Made by a program: the position numbers and the translations under genes | Shown: positions 34,758 through 43,050 of the stretch, piece after piece | How positions within the stretch are numbered: the first letter of the stretch is position 1 | How the letters are laid out: every line of letters starts with the position of its first letter | Source: Pirellulaceae bacterium | Lineage (GTDB): Bacteria > Planctomycetota > Planctomycetia > Pirellulales > Pirellulaceae | Reading direction: 5' to 3' | Length of the DNA stretch: 53,216 nt | Assembly (NCBI GenBank): GCA_030681235.1 | Contig: JAUXWY010000493.1 | Span: 1-53,216, forward strand | Notes under the pieces: generated by a model | Database searches by the model: none | Told to the model about the DNA's origin: nothing | What the model saw: only the letters and a program-made list of their open reading frames with translations

Positions 34758-35797
34758 TGCCCTTCCGGTGGTGAGATAACGGGAGGCTCGGCGGAAGGAA
34801 ACTGGTTCGCGGGCATCGCCGAGATCTCTTGATACAAATCGCTAAACGGAAATCCTGATTGGAAATGCTCGCGGCATCGAGCGCGAAACGCTGCCAAATC
34901 GACATCGGCGACGATCGTCATCGTCTGGTCGGTTCGCCACTGGGCCAATAACTCGGCCTCCTCGGCCAAGCTGTCGCGGTGGACTTCATCTCCCAATTGC
35001 ATGATCGCCGTTTGTAGCGATTCTTGCTCGGCAACGCTCATTCGATTCCATGTTCGTTCGTTGATCAAGATTTGGATCGACGATTGGATATGACCGGTCA
35101 GGCTAAGATAGCCTTGGACCTCTTGGAAGCCCATGGCGCGAATCACGGCAATCGGATTCTCTTGTCCGTCGGCGATTCCTTGCTGGAGTGCCAAATACAC
35201 TTCACCAAACGGAACCGGTAGTGGTCGTGCACCCAAAGCTCGGCCGGATTCCTGCCAGACCTTTGCCCCCGGCAGTCGCAAGCGGAAATCCGCCAAATCG
35301 GCCGGCGCGCGGATCGGTCGATTCGCAGTGATGTGCCGTGAACCATACGCCCAAGTATCCAGCACCCGGACACCGTATTTCAGCCGTAACTGTTCCCAAT
35401 GCGGCGCCATGATCGGGCCTTTGGCGACTTCCAGCATGTGATCCAAGTCGCGGAACACGTACGCCGCGTCAAAAACGCCGATCGGAGGATGCCACATCCC
35501 CAAGAACGATGGACCGGCGATCGCCAGTTCCAATTCTCCGGCCACCAATTGTTCGAGCAGTTCCGCTTCGTTTCCCAATTGAGCGGCAGGGAAGATCGTG
35601 ACCTTGAGCGGAGTGCCCGACTCTTCCAAGCGTTGCTGCAACGCCGCCGTGCCGTATCGATGCGTCGGCGAATGAACCTCGTAGACGTGCGCCAACTTCA
35701 GCGACGGCGCACTCGTGCCGGAATGTTCGGTGTCACAACCACACAGCGCAGCAACGATCCACGGAAGCAGCAGACACGGCCAAACGGAATGCTTCAT
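34754..35797 (-). CDS. dctP: TRAP transporter solute-binding lipoprotein
   Basis: 347 residues. A lipoprotein signal with LCGC gives Cys21 as the lipidated residue, so the protein is membrane-tethered. DctP-family segments: LAHVYEVHSPTHRYGTAALQ, VTIFPAAQLGNEAELLEQL, PADLADFRLRLPGAKVWQES and QQGIADGQENPIAVIRAM with the conserved solute-carboxylate Arg earlier (RLRLPG). It binds solute outside the inner membrane and delivers it to DctQM. The ligand is not predictable by eye. Confidence 0.94.
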   Translation of the reverse strand: MKHSVWPCLLLPWIVAALCGCDTEHSGTSAPSLKLAHVYEVHSPTHRYGTAALQQRLEESGTPLKVTIFPAAQLGNEAELLEQLVAGELELAIAGPSFLGMWHPPIGVFDAAYVFRDLDHMLEVAKGPIMAPHWEQLRLKYGVRVLDTWAYGSRHITANRPIRAPADLADFRLRLPGAKVWQESGRALGARPLPVPFGEVYLALQQGIADGQENPIAVIRAMGFQEVQGYLSLTGHIQSSIQILINERTWNRMSVAEQESLQTAIMQLGDEVHRDSLAEEAELLAQWRTDQTMTIVADVDLAAFRARCREHFQSGFPFSDLYQEISAMPANQFPSAEPPVISPPEGQ

Positions 35798-35803
35798 CAG
35801 TGA

Positions 35804-36418
35804 TTATTGGTCACGTGTCGCCAATGGATTACGCACCGTTCCCGCAAACACCAGTTTCATCGGGCCTTGTTGTCCGGCGCCGCGGGCCGCCATCGGCTGA
35901 GCCCAACTGAACGAAAACCCGCCGACCTTGCCCGAATTTCCTTCCGCAACATAAACCACACATTGAGCTGGCCGAGCGTTCCCGGCTTGTCCAGCCCGAT
36001 TCGGCAGCATACCGGTCGTCATGACAAAATCAAATTCGCCGCCAATACCCAATCCCAATTGGACTGGGACATTCGTCGCGTACTCCGCCATCAACACCAT
36101 TGTTCGCGGATCCAATACCCAACAAAACATGGTCCCAGTTTGATGATCCAAAGCAAAGATCCCTTCCACGCCATCGCTGACCATTCCAGACGCCAGCGAA
36201 ACTTTGTTCCCACGTGAAGCCGAATCCAACCAAGCCGGAGTACTGGCGATTCCCGACGATTCCACAACGTTCAACAATCGATTGGAGTCCAGCACGGACG
36301 ACGGCGTCTGGGCGTTCCCGCCAAACTGAGCGATTCCGTAGCCGCCCACGACACCCGTCAATACCAAACCCCAAACCGCCAACCGACTTTGCCAACGAGC
36401 CGAAAGTTCTAACTTCAT
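35804..36418 (-). CDS. Membrane-anchored protein of unknown function, head of the TRAP operon
   Basis: 204 residues from the ATG at 36418; the longer frame back to 36796 is unlikely. One N-terminal membrane span (SRLAVWGLVLTGVVGGYGIA) is followed by a soluble domain: GIFALDHQTGTMFCWVLDPR, then GEFDFVMTTGMLPNRAGQAG and CVVYVAEGNSGKVGGFSFSW. It ends 6 nt before the dctP ATG, so it is co-transcribed with the TRAP genes. I recognise no family. Confidence 0.7.
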   Translation of the reverse strand: MKLELSARWQSRLAVWGLVLTGVVGGYGIAQFGGNAQTPSSVLDSNRLLNVVESSGIASTPAWLDSASRGNKVSLASGMVSDGVEGIFALDHQTGTMFCWVLDPRTMVLMAEYATNVPVQLGLGIGGEFDFVMTTGMLPNRAGQAGNARPAQCVVYVAEGNSGKVGGFSFSWAQPMAARGAGQQGPMKLVFAGTVRNPLATRDQ

Positions 36419-36933
36419 CCGAGATCTCACTTCAAAAAACGTTCCAACAGGAAAATATCCAACCGCGCCGGGTGACCGTGCCAATAGAATTCTATTTCCG
36501 CAACACCAAAAATGCAAGTTATCGAGCCGGCAATGGGTGGAACCGAATGTGTCCTGGTCCACGAACGACACGAAAGGCACGAAAACGAAGAAAAGCGACG
36601 AAATTGCGAATCGACGTGATTGGTTCGAACGAGCAATCGTCGCAAATCTGTCGCTGCCCCTAATGCCTAACTCAGCTCCGATCGACGGTTTTCCAACAGA
36701 TTCAGGGATGCCAACAGATTTAAGAAACTTGCGGCACGGCACATCAAGCGTATTCCAGCGTTCTATTCCTTTGCCAACCATTCCTCTGCCAATCACGCAG
36801 TCCGACCTCGACCGGAAGCAACACCGTCAGCGCTCGGCGATTAAAAATCAGTTGGCGACAAAGTGACCTTAAGTGTATACTGAGGAGGACCCGAAACGAC
36901 GTCGCGAAAAGTCGTCACTTGGAGCTGAAACGA
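36419..36933. other. Intergenic region
   Basis: 515 bases upstream of the TRAP operon without a convincing gene; the open frames crossing it have poor composition and no starts with sites. It contains a copy of a short dispersed repeat (36765-36791). The promoter of the leftward operon should lie near 36420-36500. Confidence 0.5.
36765..36791. repeat. 27-nt repeat, left of the Uma2 pseudogene
   Basis: Two ATTCCTYTGCCA-type 12-mers separated by three bases. The whole 27-nt block recurs at 37550-37576 with two mismatches in the same orientation, so the pair brackets the broken Uma2 gene. Confidence 0.8.
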
Positions 36934-37403
36934 ATGAAAGTTCCCCAATTCACGACGGTTCACTAGCCCGAATCGGATGGGCGACCGATGGCGGAGTCCG
37001 ACGATCATCGCCAGGCCATGACTCGGATTATTGAATTACTCCAGCGACACTTTGCCAATCAACAGGTTTACGTCAGCGGCGACTTGTTGCTCTACTACGA
37101 ACAAGGCAATCCGAAGAAATTTGTCGTGCCAGATGCCTTCATTGTCAAAGGGAAGTCACCGATCAACCGTTGCAGGGCCAACGATTGGTCGATGGCCATT
37201 ATCAAGCCATTCCCAACGAACCGACCGGCGGGCTCTACAGTGAAGAACTGGGGATGGAACTTCGCTGCGAAAATTCGCAACTGCAGTTCTTCCATCGCGG
37301 CACAAAAGACCGGCTCTTGACCGAAGCCGAAGCGCATCAGGTGGCCCAAACAGAAATCGAACGCCTTCGCGCGGAACTGGCTGAACTTCGCGGAGAGAAA
37401 TAG
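36934..37403 (+). pseudogene. Broken Uma2-family (PD-(D/E)XK-type) endonuclease gene
   Basis: The frame from ATG 36934 reads MKVPQFTTVH, then hits TAG (36964-36966) where the family has an aromatic before PESDGRPMAESDDHRQAM, the characteristic Uma2 start. It continues through LYYEQGNPKKFVVPDAFIVK at about 37150, where roughly 60 codons of the catalytic core are absent and the frame changes. The tail then appears as QGQRLVDGHYQAIPNEPTGG, GLYSEELGMELRCE and RLLTEAEAHQVAQTEIERLR, ending at 37403. One nonsense mutation plus one frameshifting deletion make a functional product very unlikely. Uma2 genes are abundant in planctomycetes and cyanobacteria. Confidence 0.88.
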
Positions 37404-37549
37404 ACTTGCCCAGTATCCCCAAACCAGCCAACCAAGCCGAAATACAAGAAAGCACAAGGAATCGCTGATTTATCAATCATCGTTTGTGTGATTCGTGGCT
37501 TTCGTGAATATGAAAACTGAGATATGAGATATGAAATTTGAGATCGGAA

Positions 37550-37576
37550 ATTCCCTTGCCATCCATTCCTCTGCCA
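37550..37576. repeat. 27-nt repeat, right of the Uma2 pseudogene
   Basis: Second copy of the block at 36765-36791 (two mismatches), preceded by the simple-sequence run GATATGAGATATGAAATTTG. The stretch 37404-37659 around it holds no gene. Confidence 0.8.
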
Positions 37577-37659
37577 TGATCGATCCAGGCGGCCTGCAAT
37601 TCTGCACTTTCGATTTTTTTTCCGATCATGTCGTTCATGTTGACCCGACCGACAACTCG

Positions 37660-38682
37660 TTACACATTCCGCCAATGGGCTTGGTAGCTGAGGCCGAGGT
37701 TGAGGATGCGGGCGAGGAGTTCTTCGTATTCGATGCCGTCCGAATCGGCGGACTCGGCGAAGTCTTCTCCAAAACTCAAGTTGGGATTCGGGTTCGCTTC
37801 CAACACATAGACTTTGCCCTCCGCATTGCAGCGCAAGTCAATCCGCGCGTAGCCGCTCAAGTCCAAGGCTTTGTAAACTCGTTTGCACAGCGCAATGATC
37901 CGAGCCCGCAATTCGTCCGGCAGTTCCGCTGCACTGGTCTCGACGCCTAAGCGTTCTTGAGTCGCAGCGTCCCATTTGACTTTCGCCGTGGCGATCGTGG
38001 GCTTCTTCGGTGCCTTCGTAAATTTCATTTCCCAGATCGGCAACACTTTCAATCGCTGATTGCCCAGCATTCCGACGTAAAACTCGCGGCCGGCAATGTA
38101 CTCCTCCACCAACGCATCGCTACGCAAGGTCTCGTGCAAATACGTCACTTGCCGATTCAAGCCTTCTTCATCGTGGACCAACGACGATTCGGAAATCCCC
38201 AACGACGCGTCTTCAATCACGCTTTTGACCAATAGCGGATAGTCCAGCTTCCCGCGATACCGCACTCGCTTCCCACGTGGGATCACCGTGAACCGCGGCG
38301 TCGAAATCCGATGGTAGGTCATGATCTTCTTGGCCAAGTACTTGTCGTGCGACAACATCAGGCCGCGCGGATTGCAACCTGTGTAATGTTGTTTGCACAG
38401 TTCCAAGTAACTCACGACGTGCTGGTCGTACGTTCCCACGCCGTGAAATTCTTCCAACAGATTAAAACAAACATGGGGGCGAAGTTCGGTGATGGCGTCG
38501 CGGATCTTGCTCAAGTCGTCCGAGGCTCCCACCGGAGTCGCCTCGTGCCCCATGTACCTGAGGGTTTGCACGACATCAAATTCGGTCTTCCACTCCATCA
38601 TCTCGGCATCGGTCACGCCCTCCAACGTCTCGGGCGGGATCAATTCCTGATGCATCAAAACCATGATTCGCCGTTTTCTCAT
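37660..38682 (-). CDS. ATP-grasp ligase (D-Ala-D-Ala ligase-like)
   Basis: 340 residues. An N-terminal Rossmann-like region (FDVVQTLRYMGHEATPVGAS, RPHVCFNLLEEFHGVGTYDQ) precedes the ATP-grasp core: LLVKSVIEDASLGIS, ALVEEYIAGREFYVGMLG, and the metal-binding end LDLSGYARIDLRCNAEGKVY with VLEANPNPNLS. It forms an amide or ester between two carboxylate or amine substrates using ATP. The D-Ala ligase fold is clear, but true Ddl signatures are only partly present, so the substrates are unknown. It overlaps the upstream metallopeptidase gene by 4 nt (ATGA), indicating a functional pair. Confidence 0.88.
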   Translation of the reverse strand: MRKRRIMVLMHQELIPPETLEGVTDAEMMEWKTEFDVVQTLRYMGHEATPVGASDDLSKIRDAITELRPHVCFNLLEEFHGVGTYDQHVVSYLELCKQHYTGCNPRGLMLSHDKYLAKKIMTYHRISTPRFTVIPRGKRVRYRGKLDYPLLVKSVIEDASLGISESSLVHDEEGLNRQVTYLHETLRSDALVEEYIAGREFYVGMLGNQRLKVLPIWEMKFTKAPKKPTIATAKVKWDAATQERLGVETSAAELPDELRARIIALCKRVYKALDLSGYARIDLRCNAEGKVYVLEANPNPNLSFGEDFAESADSDGIEYEELLARILNLGLSYQAHWRNV

Positions 38683-39974
38683 AAGGCCACTCGATGCAAC
38701 CCGCTGTGGAGATAATTCATGGTCTGAACCGTAATAAAGATCGTGACATCACGTACCAGTCGCGATTCACTGCCCACGGCTCGCAGTTTGAGTTCGCGGC
38801 AACGATCGATCACCTCGCGGACGACCAAGGAGACCGTATATCGATTCTCGCCCGTCCAGCTGGTCACTTGCCGTTCGATCTCGGTTTTGTGCTTTCGCAA
38901 GAGCGCCGATGCTTGCTGCTCGACAAAGTCGTCCAATTTGCCTTCTTGCCGCCGGATCTCCTTGACAGACGCATCCTCGTTCTTTTCCGGAAAGAACAAT
39001 CGTAGCAGGTCGCGGTCGAACGGCGAGGGCAGGTCCATCTCGTACCGAGCCCGTCGCTGTTCGTAATGTTCGCGCAGCGTGCGTTTGATTTGCTTCAGCG
39101 GCTCGATCGTTTTTCGCGAGACGACCTTGGGCTTGGCTCCCGCAATCGAGCCCATCAGTTCGTCGACGTACTCCAGTTTCTTCAACGCCGGCCATCCGCG
39201 ATACTGGGCCCGCCAGCGACCACCCGGCTTGAGCCATACCGCAAAAGTTTCCGCAAAATCTTCCGCCGGATGGCTTTGGGCATACCAGGGCTCCAAATGC
39301 ACGACGTAACGGCGGCTCTTGGGATGCGGGCGATAATATTCGGGATAGGGATCGCTGTAGCTGCCGAACACCTCGCGGTATCGCTTGCGACGATGTAGCC
39401 AATAAGCCGTATCCAGGGCATGCCCCGTCTCGTGCCGCAAGATCTTCATGCACCACTCGTCGGAACCGCCCTCGACCTCCAGCATCAGCTTGCGTTCCAA
39501 TTGGCACAGCCGAGGATGAGCCAGATAAAACGGAACCGCGATCCCCGGTATGCCATCGGGAGCGAACCATTCGTCGCTGAGCCAAAAATGCGGTTTGAAG
39601 TCCAATCCGCGAGCCGCCATTTCCTCGTAGAGTCGCTCGATCTTGGCCACCAGCGAGGATTTTTCGAGATGCAATGGCAGATCGCACATCCGGCAATCCA
39701 GCAGTTGGTCGTCGGTCAAATGGTCCCAATCCAGCTTTTTCCCAGCCGTCCACCAAAGGTCCAGCTTGCCGTTTTCGGTAGTGCGGCGACCAGGCGAGCT
39801 TCCGTGGGTGGGTGTTTTACCCGCTGGCTTCAGGGCCGCTGCTGCACCACCGCCGGGACTAGAACTGCGGGGACCCGAACGCTTTTTCTTCGCGACGGAC
39901 GCCGCCACAGTCGCGCGGCTGGCCCGCTTGGGCGACGCGCTACTAAGTTTCGGCTTCCGTTGCGATTTGGCCAC
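38679..39974 (-). CDS. Putative zinc metallopeptidase
   Basis: 431 residues. The first ~70 residues are low-complexity Ala/Ser/Lys/Pro, followed by a folded domain. CDLPL and the Cys pairs near 94-99 may bind zinc. The active-site helix is HETGH (181-185) in KILRHETGHALDTAY, with the third ligand probably in HPAEDFAETFAVWL; the layout fits the putative zinc-binding peptidase (Mx) type. RRYVVHLEPWYAQSHPAEDF sits before it. It is coupled by ATGA to the ATP-grasp gene, suggesting joint work on a peptide, perhaps making then trimming it (inference). Confidence 0.82.
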   Translation of the reverse strand: MAKSQRKPKLSSASPKRASRATVAASVAKKKRSGPRSSSPGGGAAAALKPAGKTPTHGSSPGRRTTENGKLDLWWTAGKKLDWDHLTDDQLLDCRMCDLPLHLEKSSLVAKIERLYEEMAARGLDFKPHFWLSDEWFAPDGIPGIAVPFYLAHPRLCQLERKLMLEVEGGSDEWCMKILRHETGHALDTAYWLHRRKRYREVFGSYSDPYPEYYRPHPKSRRYVVHLEPWYAQSHPAEDFAETFAVWLKPGGRWRAQYRGWPALKKLEYVDELMGSIAGAKPKVVSRKTIEPLKQIKRTLREHYEQRRARYEMDLPSPFDRDLLRLFFPEKNEDASVKEIRRQEGKLDDFVEQQASALLRKHKTEIERQVTSWTGENRYTVSLVVREVIDRCRELKLRAVGSESRLVRDVTIFITVQTMNYLHSGLHRVAL

Positions 39975-40179
39975 GCCAGCACTCGCTCATGGTACAGGAA
40001 CACAATTGAACCTCTTGACTCTAGCACGTTTTGATGAGAATTCAATTTGCCGTCCGGTAATTTGCGCGGATTGCGAAGACTCGTCGAATTGCCAATTGGC
40101 GGTTTCCCCTGAAACTCGGTCGGTTACAATAAGTCGGGGTGCTGTATGTCGCGATAACAGAAGTGAGGGAGCTTGAATA

Positions 40180-40452
40180 ATGGTTCAAAACACAATCAAC
40201 ACCTCAACGGCCATATTGGTTCGTGCGTTCAATACGGGACGGGCGGAAATGAGCCCGGAACTTGCGGCCTATTTGCTGACCGTAAAACTTGATCCCGGCG
40301 ACGCGGAGCGGGCGAACCAACTAGCTCAGAAAGCTCGCACTGGCACATTAACGCCCAGTGAAGAATGCGAGATTGATGAATATCGCCGAGTTGGCCGAGT
40401 TATCGAGACACTAAAGCTGCGTGCTCTAAATGCAATAAAAGCATCACGATGA
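40180..40452 (+). CDS. Small protein of the HNH-nuclease pair (decayed copy)
   Basis: 90 residues; GAGGGAG lies 8 nt before the ATG. Mostly helical and charged: RAEMSPELAAYLLTVKLDPG, then NQLAQKARTGTLTPSEECEI and DEYRRVGRVIETLKLRALNA. The same plan (hydrophobic N-terminal part, L-T/A-x-x-E-E-x-E-x-D-x motif, then a helix with KxRAxxA) is seen in the 80-residue protein at 47809. Its stop overlaps the ATG of an HNH stub as ATGA. A partner or immunity-like protein for the nuclease is the working idea; function unproven. Confidence 0.65.
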   Translation: MVQNTINTSTAILVRAFNTGRAEMSPELAAYLLTVKLDPGDAERANQLAQKARTGTLTPSEECEIDEYRRVGRVIETLKLRALNAIKASR

Positions 40453-40517
40453 ATCAGGCCTTGTTGGATTTGATTTACCACCGAGCGGGTGGTTATTGCG
40501 AATACTGTCACTTATGA
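40449..40517 (+). pseudogene. HNH endonuclease stub (first 22 codons)
   Basis: Starts at the ATGA overlap with the small gene and reads MNQALLDLIYHRAGGYCEYCHL, then TGA. This is the usual start of an HNH nuclease, with the CxxC of the zinc ribbon (CEYC; CAYC in the intact gene at 47393). The rest of the gene, including the His-Asn-His core, is absent; the TGA overlaps the ribD start. Probably a deletion joined the HNH start to ribD. Confidence 0.75.
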
Positions 40518-41650
40518 ACCACGATCATGAAATCTGGATGCGACGGGCCTTGAGTTTAGCGGCTCAAGGACAAGGCCGAGTCGAACCGAACCCGATGGTC
40601 GGCTGCGTCTTGGTCCTCGATGGCGAAATGATCGGCCAGGGTTTTCATCGGCAATTCGGGCAAGCCCACGCCGAAGTCGAAGCCATCAACGATGCGAAAG
40701 AGCGAGGCCACGACCCACGCGGCGCGACGGCCTATGTGACCTTGGAGCCGTGCAGCCACTACGGCAAGACGCCACCTTGCTGCTTGGCTTTGATCGAAGC
40801 CCAGGTCCGTCAAGTCGTGCTGGCGACCGTCGACCCCTCTCCACATGTCGCTGGCCAAGGGATCAAACAACTGCAAGCGGCCGGGATCGAGGTGCAGGTT
40901 GGGGTGCTGGAGGCCGAAGCTCAAGTGCTGCTGGGACCATTCCTCAAGCGTCTACGCACCGGTCTACCATGGGTGATTGCCAAATGGGCGATGAGCTTGG
41001 ATGGGAAGATCGCCACTCGGACGGGTCACAGCCAATGGATCAGCGGCCCACCCGCTCGTGCCTTTGTCCATCAACTGCGTGGCCGGATGGATGGGATCAT
41101 GGTCGGCATTGGCACGGCGCTGGCAGATGATCCGGCGCTCACGGCTCGTGTGGAAAACGGCAAGACGCCGGCCCGTGTTGCGACGAGGATTGTGGTGGAT
41201 CGTCATTTGCGATTGCCACTGGACTCGCAGTTGGTCCGCACCGCTTGTGAAGTTCCGGTCTTGATCGCTTGCGAATCCGGCGTGAATCCAAGTCATCGCC
41301 AGCAACTTGCAGCGGCGGGTGTAGAAGTCTGGTCAGCTCCCACCGCAGCGAACAGCGTTTTTGATTATTCCGACTTCGTGCGAACTTTGCTAATCGAACT
41401 CTCTTCGTGTGGCATGACGAACATCTTGGTCGAGGGCGGCGCGTCGCTGTTAGGAAACTTGTTCGATCAGAACTTGGTTGACGAACAATACGTCTTCGTC
41501 GCCCCGATCATCCTCGGCGGAACCAACGCCATTTCCCCAGTCGGCGGACTGGGGCTTGAAACAGTGCCCCAGACGGGTTCCGCGAACACCAAGCCCCATC
41601 GCGTCTCCCATCAAGTCTTGGGGAACGATGTTTTGATTCACGTTCATTGA
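40514..41650 (+). CDS. ribD: Bifunctional riboflavin biosynthesis deaminase/reductase
   Basis: 378 residues from the ATG at 40514; an alternative Met at residue 9 precedes RRALSLAAQG, the common RibD start. Deaminase half: NPMVGCVLV, zinc site HAEVEAI (H52, E54), PCSHYGKTPPCC (C80, C89). Reductase half: KWAMSLDGKIATRTGHSQWI, GIGTALADDPALTAR, ILVEGGASLLGNL. It converts the pyrimidine intermediate of riboflavin synthesis in two steps. The only rib gene here. Its start overlaps the HNH stub (ATGA), and it has no clear ribosome binding site of its own, so it may depend on coupling. Confidence 0.95.
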   Translation: MNHDHEIWMRRALSLAAQGQGRVEPNPMVGCVLVLDGEMIGQGFHRQFGQAHAEVEAINDAKERGHDPRGATAYVTLEPCSHYGKTPPCCLALIEAQVRQVVLATVDPSPHVAGQGIKQLQAAGIEVQVGVLEAEAQVLLGPFLKRLRTGLPWVIAKWAMSLDGKIATRTGHSQWISGPPARAFVHQLRGRMDGIMVGIGTALADDPALTARVENGKTPARVATRIVVDRHLRLPLDSQLVRTACEVPVLIACESGVNPSHRQQLAAAGVEVWSAPTAANSVFDYSDFVRTLLIELSSCGMTNILVEGGASLLGNLFDQNLVDEQYVFVAPIILGGTNAISPVGGLGLETVPQTGSANTKPHRVSHQVLGNDVLIHVH

Positions 41651-42147
41651 GTCGTTGGCCCGCGTCACCGCTCAATACTCGTTACTTGGTAAACTAAACT
41701 GTGCCGCAACATAACATTCCCTTTCGGAAAACAGTACAATTAGGGTACACCGCCGCGATCATGTGCACCCTGATAAACCAAGCGGCAATAATAATAAGGT
41801 TGTCAATGACTGTTTCGTAATTCTCTCAGATTTGGGGGCCCGCCAGGGTTTGCGAGGCCCTCGACGTTAGTGCTCTTGGGTACAGAGCGTCCGGGCTTGC
41901 GCGCGTGAGTCGTTGCGGTCTCGGTTGAATTCACTTGCTAAAAAAGTCTATTCCTCGACCGCTTCCTCTGGGGCTGACGCGTGCGTCTAGTGGTGAATCC
42001 TGGGCTCCACCCAGATGAACTCGGTGGCGGCCAGGTCTGTGCCTCGACCGCATTCCAAGCAGAGGTGTTCTGTTCCGCCACCGCCGACCTTGTTGTCGAC
42101 CTTGGTGACGGTGGGGCGATGATTCATCACTACGCGCGAGACGCAGG
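41651..42147. other. Intergenic region after ribD
   Basis: About 500 bases without a convincing gene. It contains one copy of a 47-nt imperfect repeat (41873-41919; CTCTTGGGTACAGAG start) found again at 42273-42319. On the minus strand a 46-codon frame (about 41987-42126) ending in CLECGRGTDLAATEF has a CxxC and looks almost protein-like, but it lacks a ribosome binding site and I do not call it. Confidence 0.5.
41873..41919. repeat. 47-nt imperfect direct repeat, copy 1
   Basis: Begins CTCTTGGGTACAGAG and continues with a CCGGRCTTGCG block to GTTGCGGT. It recurs 400 nt later at 42273-42319 in the same orientation with scattered mismatches. Non-coding. Confidence 0.7.
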
Positions 42148-42180
42148 AAAATCCCGCCGATTGACTCGGCGGATTTTTTC
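42148..42180 (+). terminator. Intrinsic terminator
   Basis: CGCCGA (42155-42160) and TCGGCG (42166-42171) pair with a TTGAC loop, extended by flanking bases (AAATCC/GGATTT with a bulge), and are followed by six T. This is the most textbook terminator in the window. It lies 500 nt after ribD and may end a transcript now lacking its gene. Confidence 0.78.
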
Positions 42181-42272
42181 GGTTTCTCGCTACATCAGCG
42201 GGCCCGGGATTTGAAGGCCGTAGAATTGGGCTTGCTTCAGACACGTCCGCAAGTAGGCCGAACGGGGGCTGA

Positions 42273-42319
42273 CTCTTGGGTACAGAGTGGCCGGACTTGC
42301 GGGGGTAAACTGTTGCGGT
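42273..42319. repeat. 47-nt imperfect direct repeat, copy 2
   Basis: Second copy of the block at 41873-41919. It runs straight into the left bracket of cassette B. Confidence 0.7.
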
Positions 42320-42342
42320 TCCCAGATTGGCCATCGTATTTG

Positions 42343-42540
42343 GAATTGTCGGAGTCGCAGCGTGAAACTTGGCAGGAAATCCATCAGGAAATGGAAACCC
42401 GCTACTGGGAACTCATGAAATCACACGCCGAATCCGTGCAAAAACATTCGGAAGAACTCTCGGGGATGAACGCAGTCCTTAACGACACCCAGCGCACGAA
42501 GCTCGATGTGATATTTGGCCCATTTGTGAACGATCGTTGA
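42343..42540 (+). pseudogene. Truncated helical gene, Spy/LTXXQ-like end (left copy)
   Basis: An open frame encodes LSESQRETWQEIHQEMETRY, MKSHAESVQKHSEELSGMNA and VLNDTQRTKLDVIFGPFVND, then TGA. The paired Q-R/E helices and the LNDTQRxKL segment recall periplasmic Spy/CpxP-type (LTXXQ) proteins. The normal N terminus and signal peptide are missing; upstream codons have poor composition. It is repeated, more damaged, at 46010-46200. Confidence 0.6.
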
Positions 42541-42570
42541 CGTCGCGTTCGTCGAGCCCATCATTGCGTG

Positions 42571-42657
42571 ATGGTTCATATCCAAGACAAAACCCTAGAA
42601 CTTCGCTCGTTCACGTTGGAAGATCAGTTGTTTGACACGGTCAGGTTGCAGAAGTAG
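42571..42657 (+). CDS. Short conserved ORF in the left repeat
   Basis: 28 codons, MVHIQDKTLELRSFTLEDQL and a short tail, then TAG. The right repeat encodes nearly the same peptide (29 codons), and several differences are synonymous or conservative (TTC/TTT, CGG/AGG). It could be a gene end or a real micro-ORF. Too short to be sure. Confidence 0.3.
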   Translation: MVHIQDKTLELRSFTLEDQLFDTVRLQK

Positions 42658-43050
42658 TAGACAATATTCAATTGAATCAAATAGACCCGACATGATTGGT
42701 CGGGATTCCGTTTGAACTTCGAACCTTACTTGGTCCACATAACAGCACAAACGAGATTCCAGTCCACGTCACGTTTCTCAAATAACCAAGTGTCCAGTCC
42801 GGTACCACACTTTTTCGGTGCGGTGTTTTCGGGCGAATGGCGCGAGGAACGGCGTCCAATTACGGGGGATTTCGTGGAGTTTTCGCATCATCGTCCCGTT
42901 GGGCCGGATCGCACGTATCGCAGACCTCGTTTAGTCGGGCGGTTTGAAGCCTTGACTTTCATGTTCTATCGGTAAAAAATTCAACGGGTTAAGAGCTCTC
43001 AGGTTGTTCGAGCTCTCAGGTTGTTCGAGAATTCGCAGTGAGGAGCAGGT
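42658..43050. other. Upstream region of cassette B
   Basis: 393 bases with no gene I can support. An AT-rich left part is followed by a stretch with mixed frames, then the 17-nt tandem repeat at 42993-43026 and the ribosome binding site GAGGAG at about 43039. It presumably holds the cassette B promoter. Confidence 0.5.
42993..43026. repeat. 17-nt perfect tandem repeat
   Basis: GAGCTCTCAGGTTGTTC occurs twice in a row and is followed by a third GAG, ending 24 nt before the ATG of the cassette B DUF1573-like gene. It could be a protein-binding site in the leader, or a simple duplication. Confidence 0.92.

Larger units (their letters stand above)
42343..42657. repeat. Left direct repeat bracketing cassette B
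   Basis: About 315 bp, matching 46010-46322 in the same orientation with roughly one difference in ten and one base missing on the right (near 46034). It includes the helical gene remnant, an inverted repeat (CCATCA, 5 nt, TGATGG) and a 28-codon frame. It brackets cassette B as the SRPBCC repeats bracket cassette A. Confidence 0.88.

Noticed and set aside
41987-42334. Minus-strand frame ending with a CxxC-bearing segment (CLECGRGTDLAATEF)
   Set aside because: Crosses an intrinsic terminator, lacks a ribosome binding site and has poor codon composition over most of its length.
42712-42975. 87-codon frame upstream of cassette B
   Set aside because: Arg/Pro/Phe-rich with no ribosome binding site, signal or recognisable motif, and it spans ordinary intergenic DNA.
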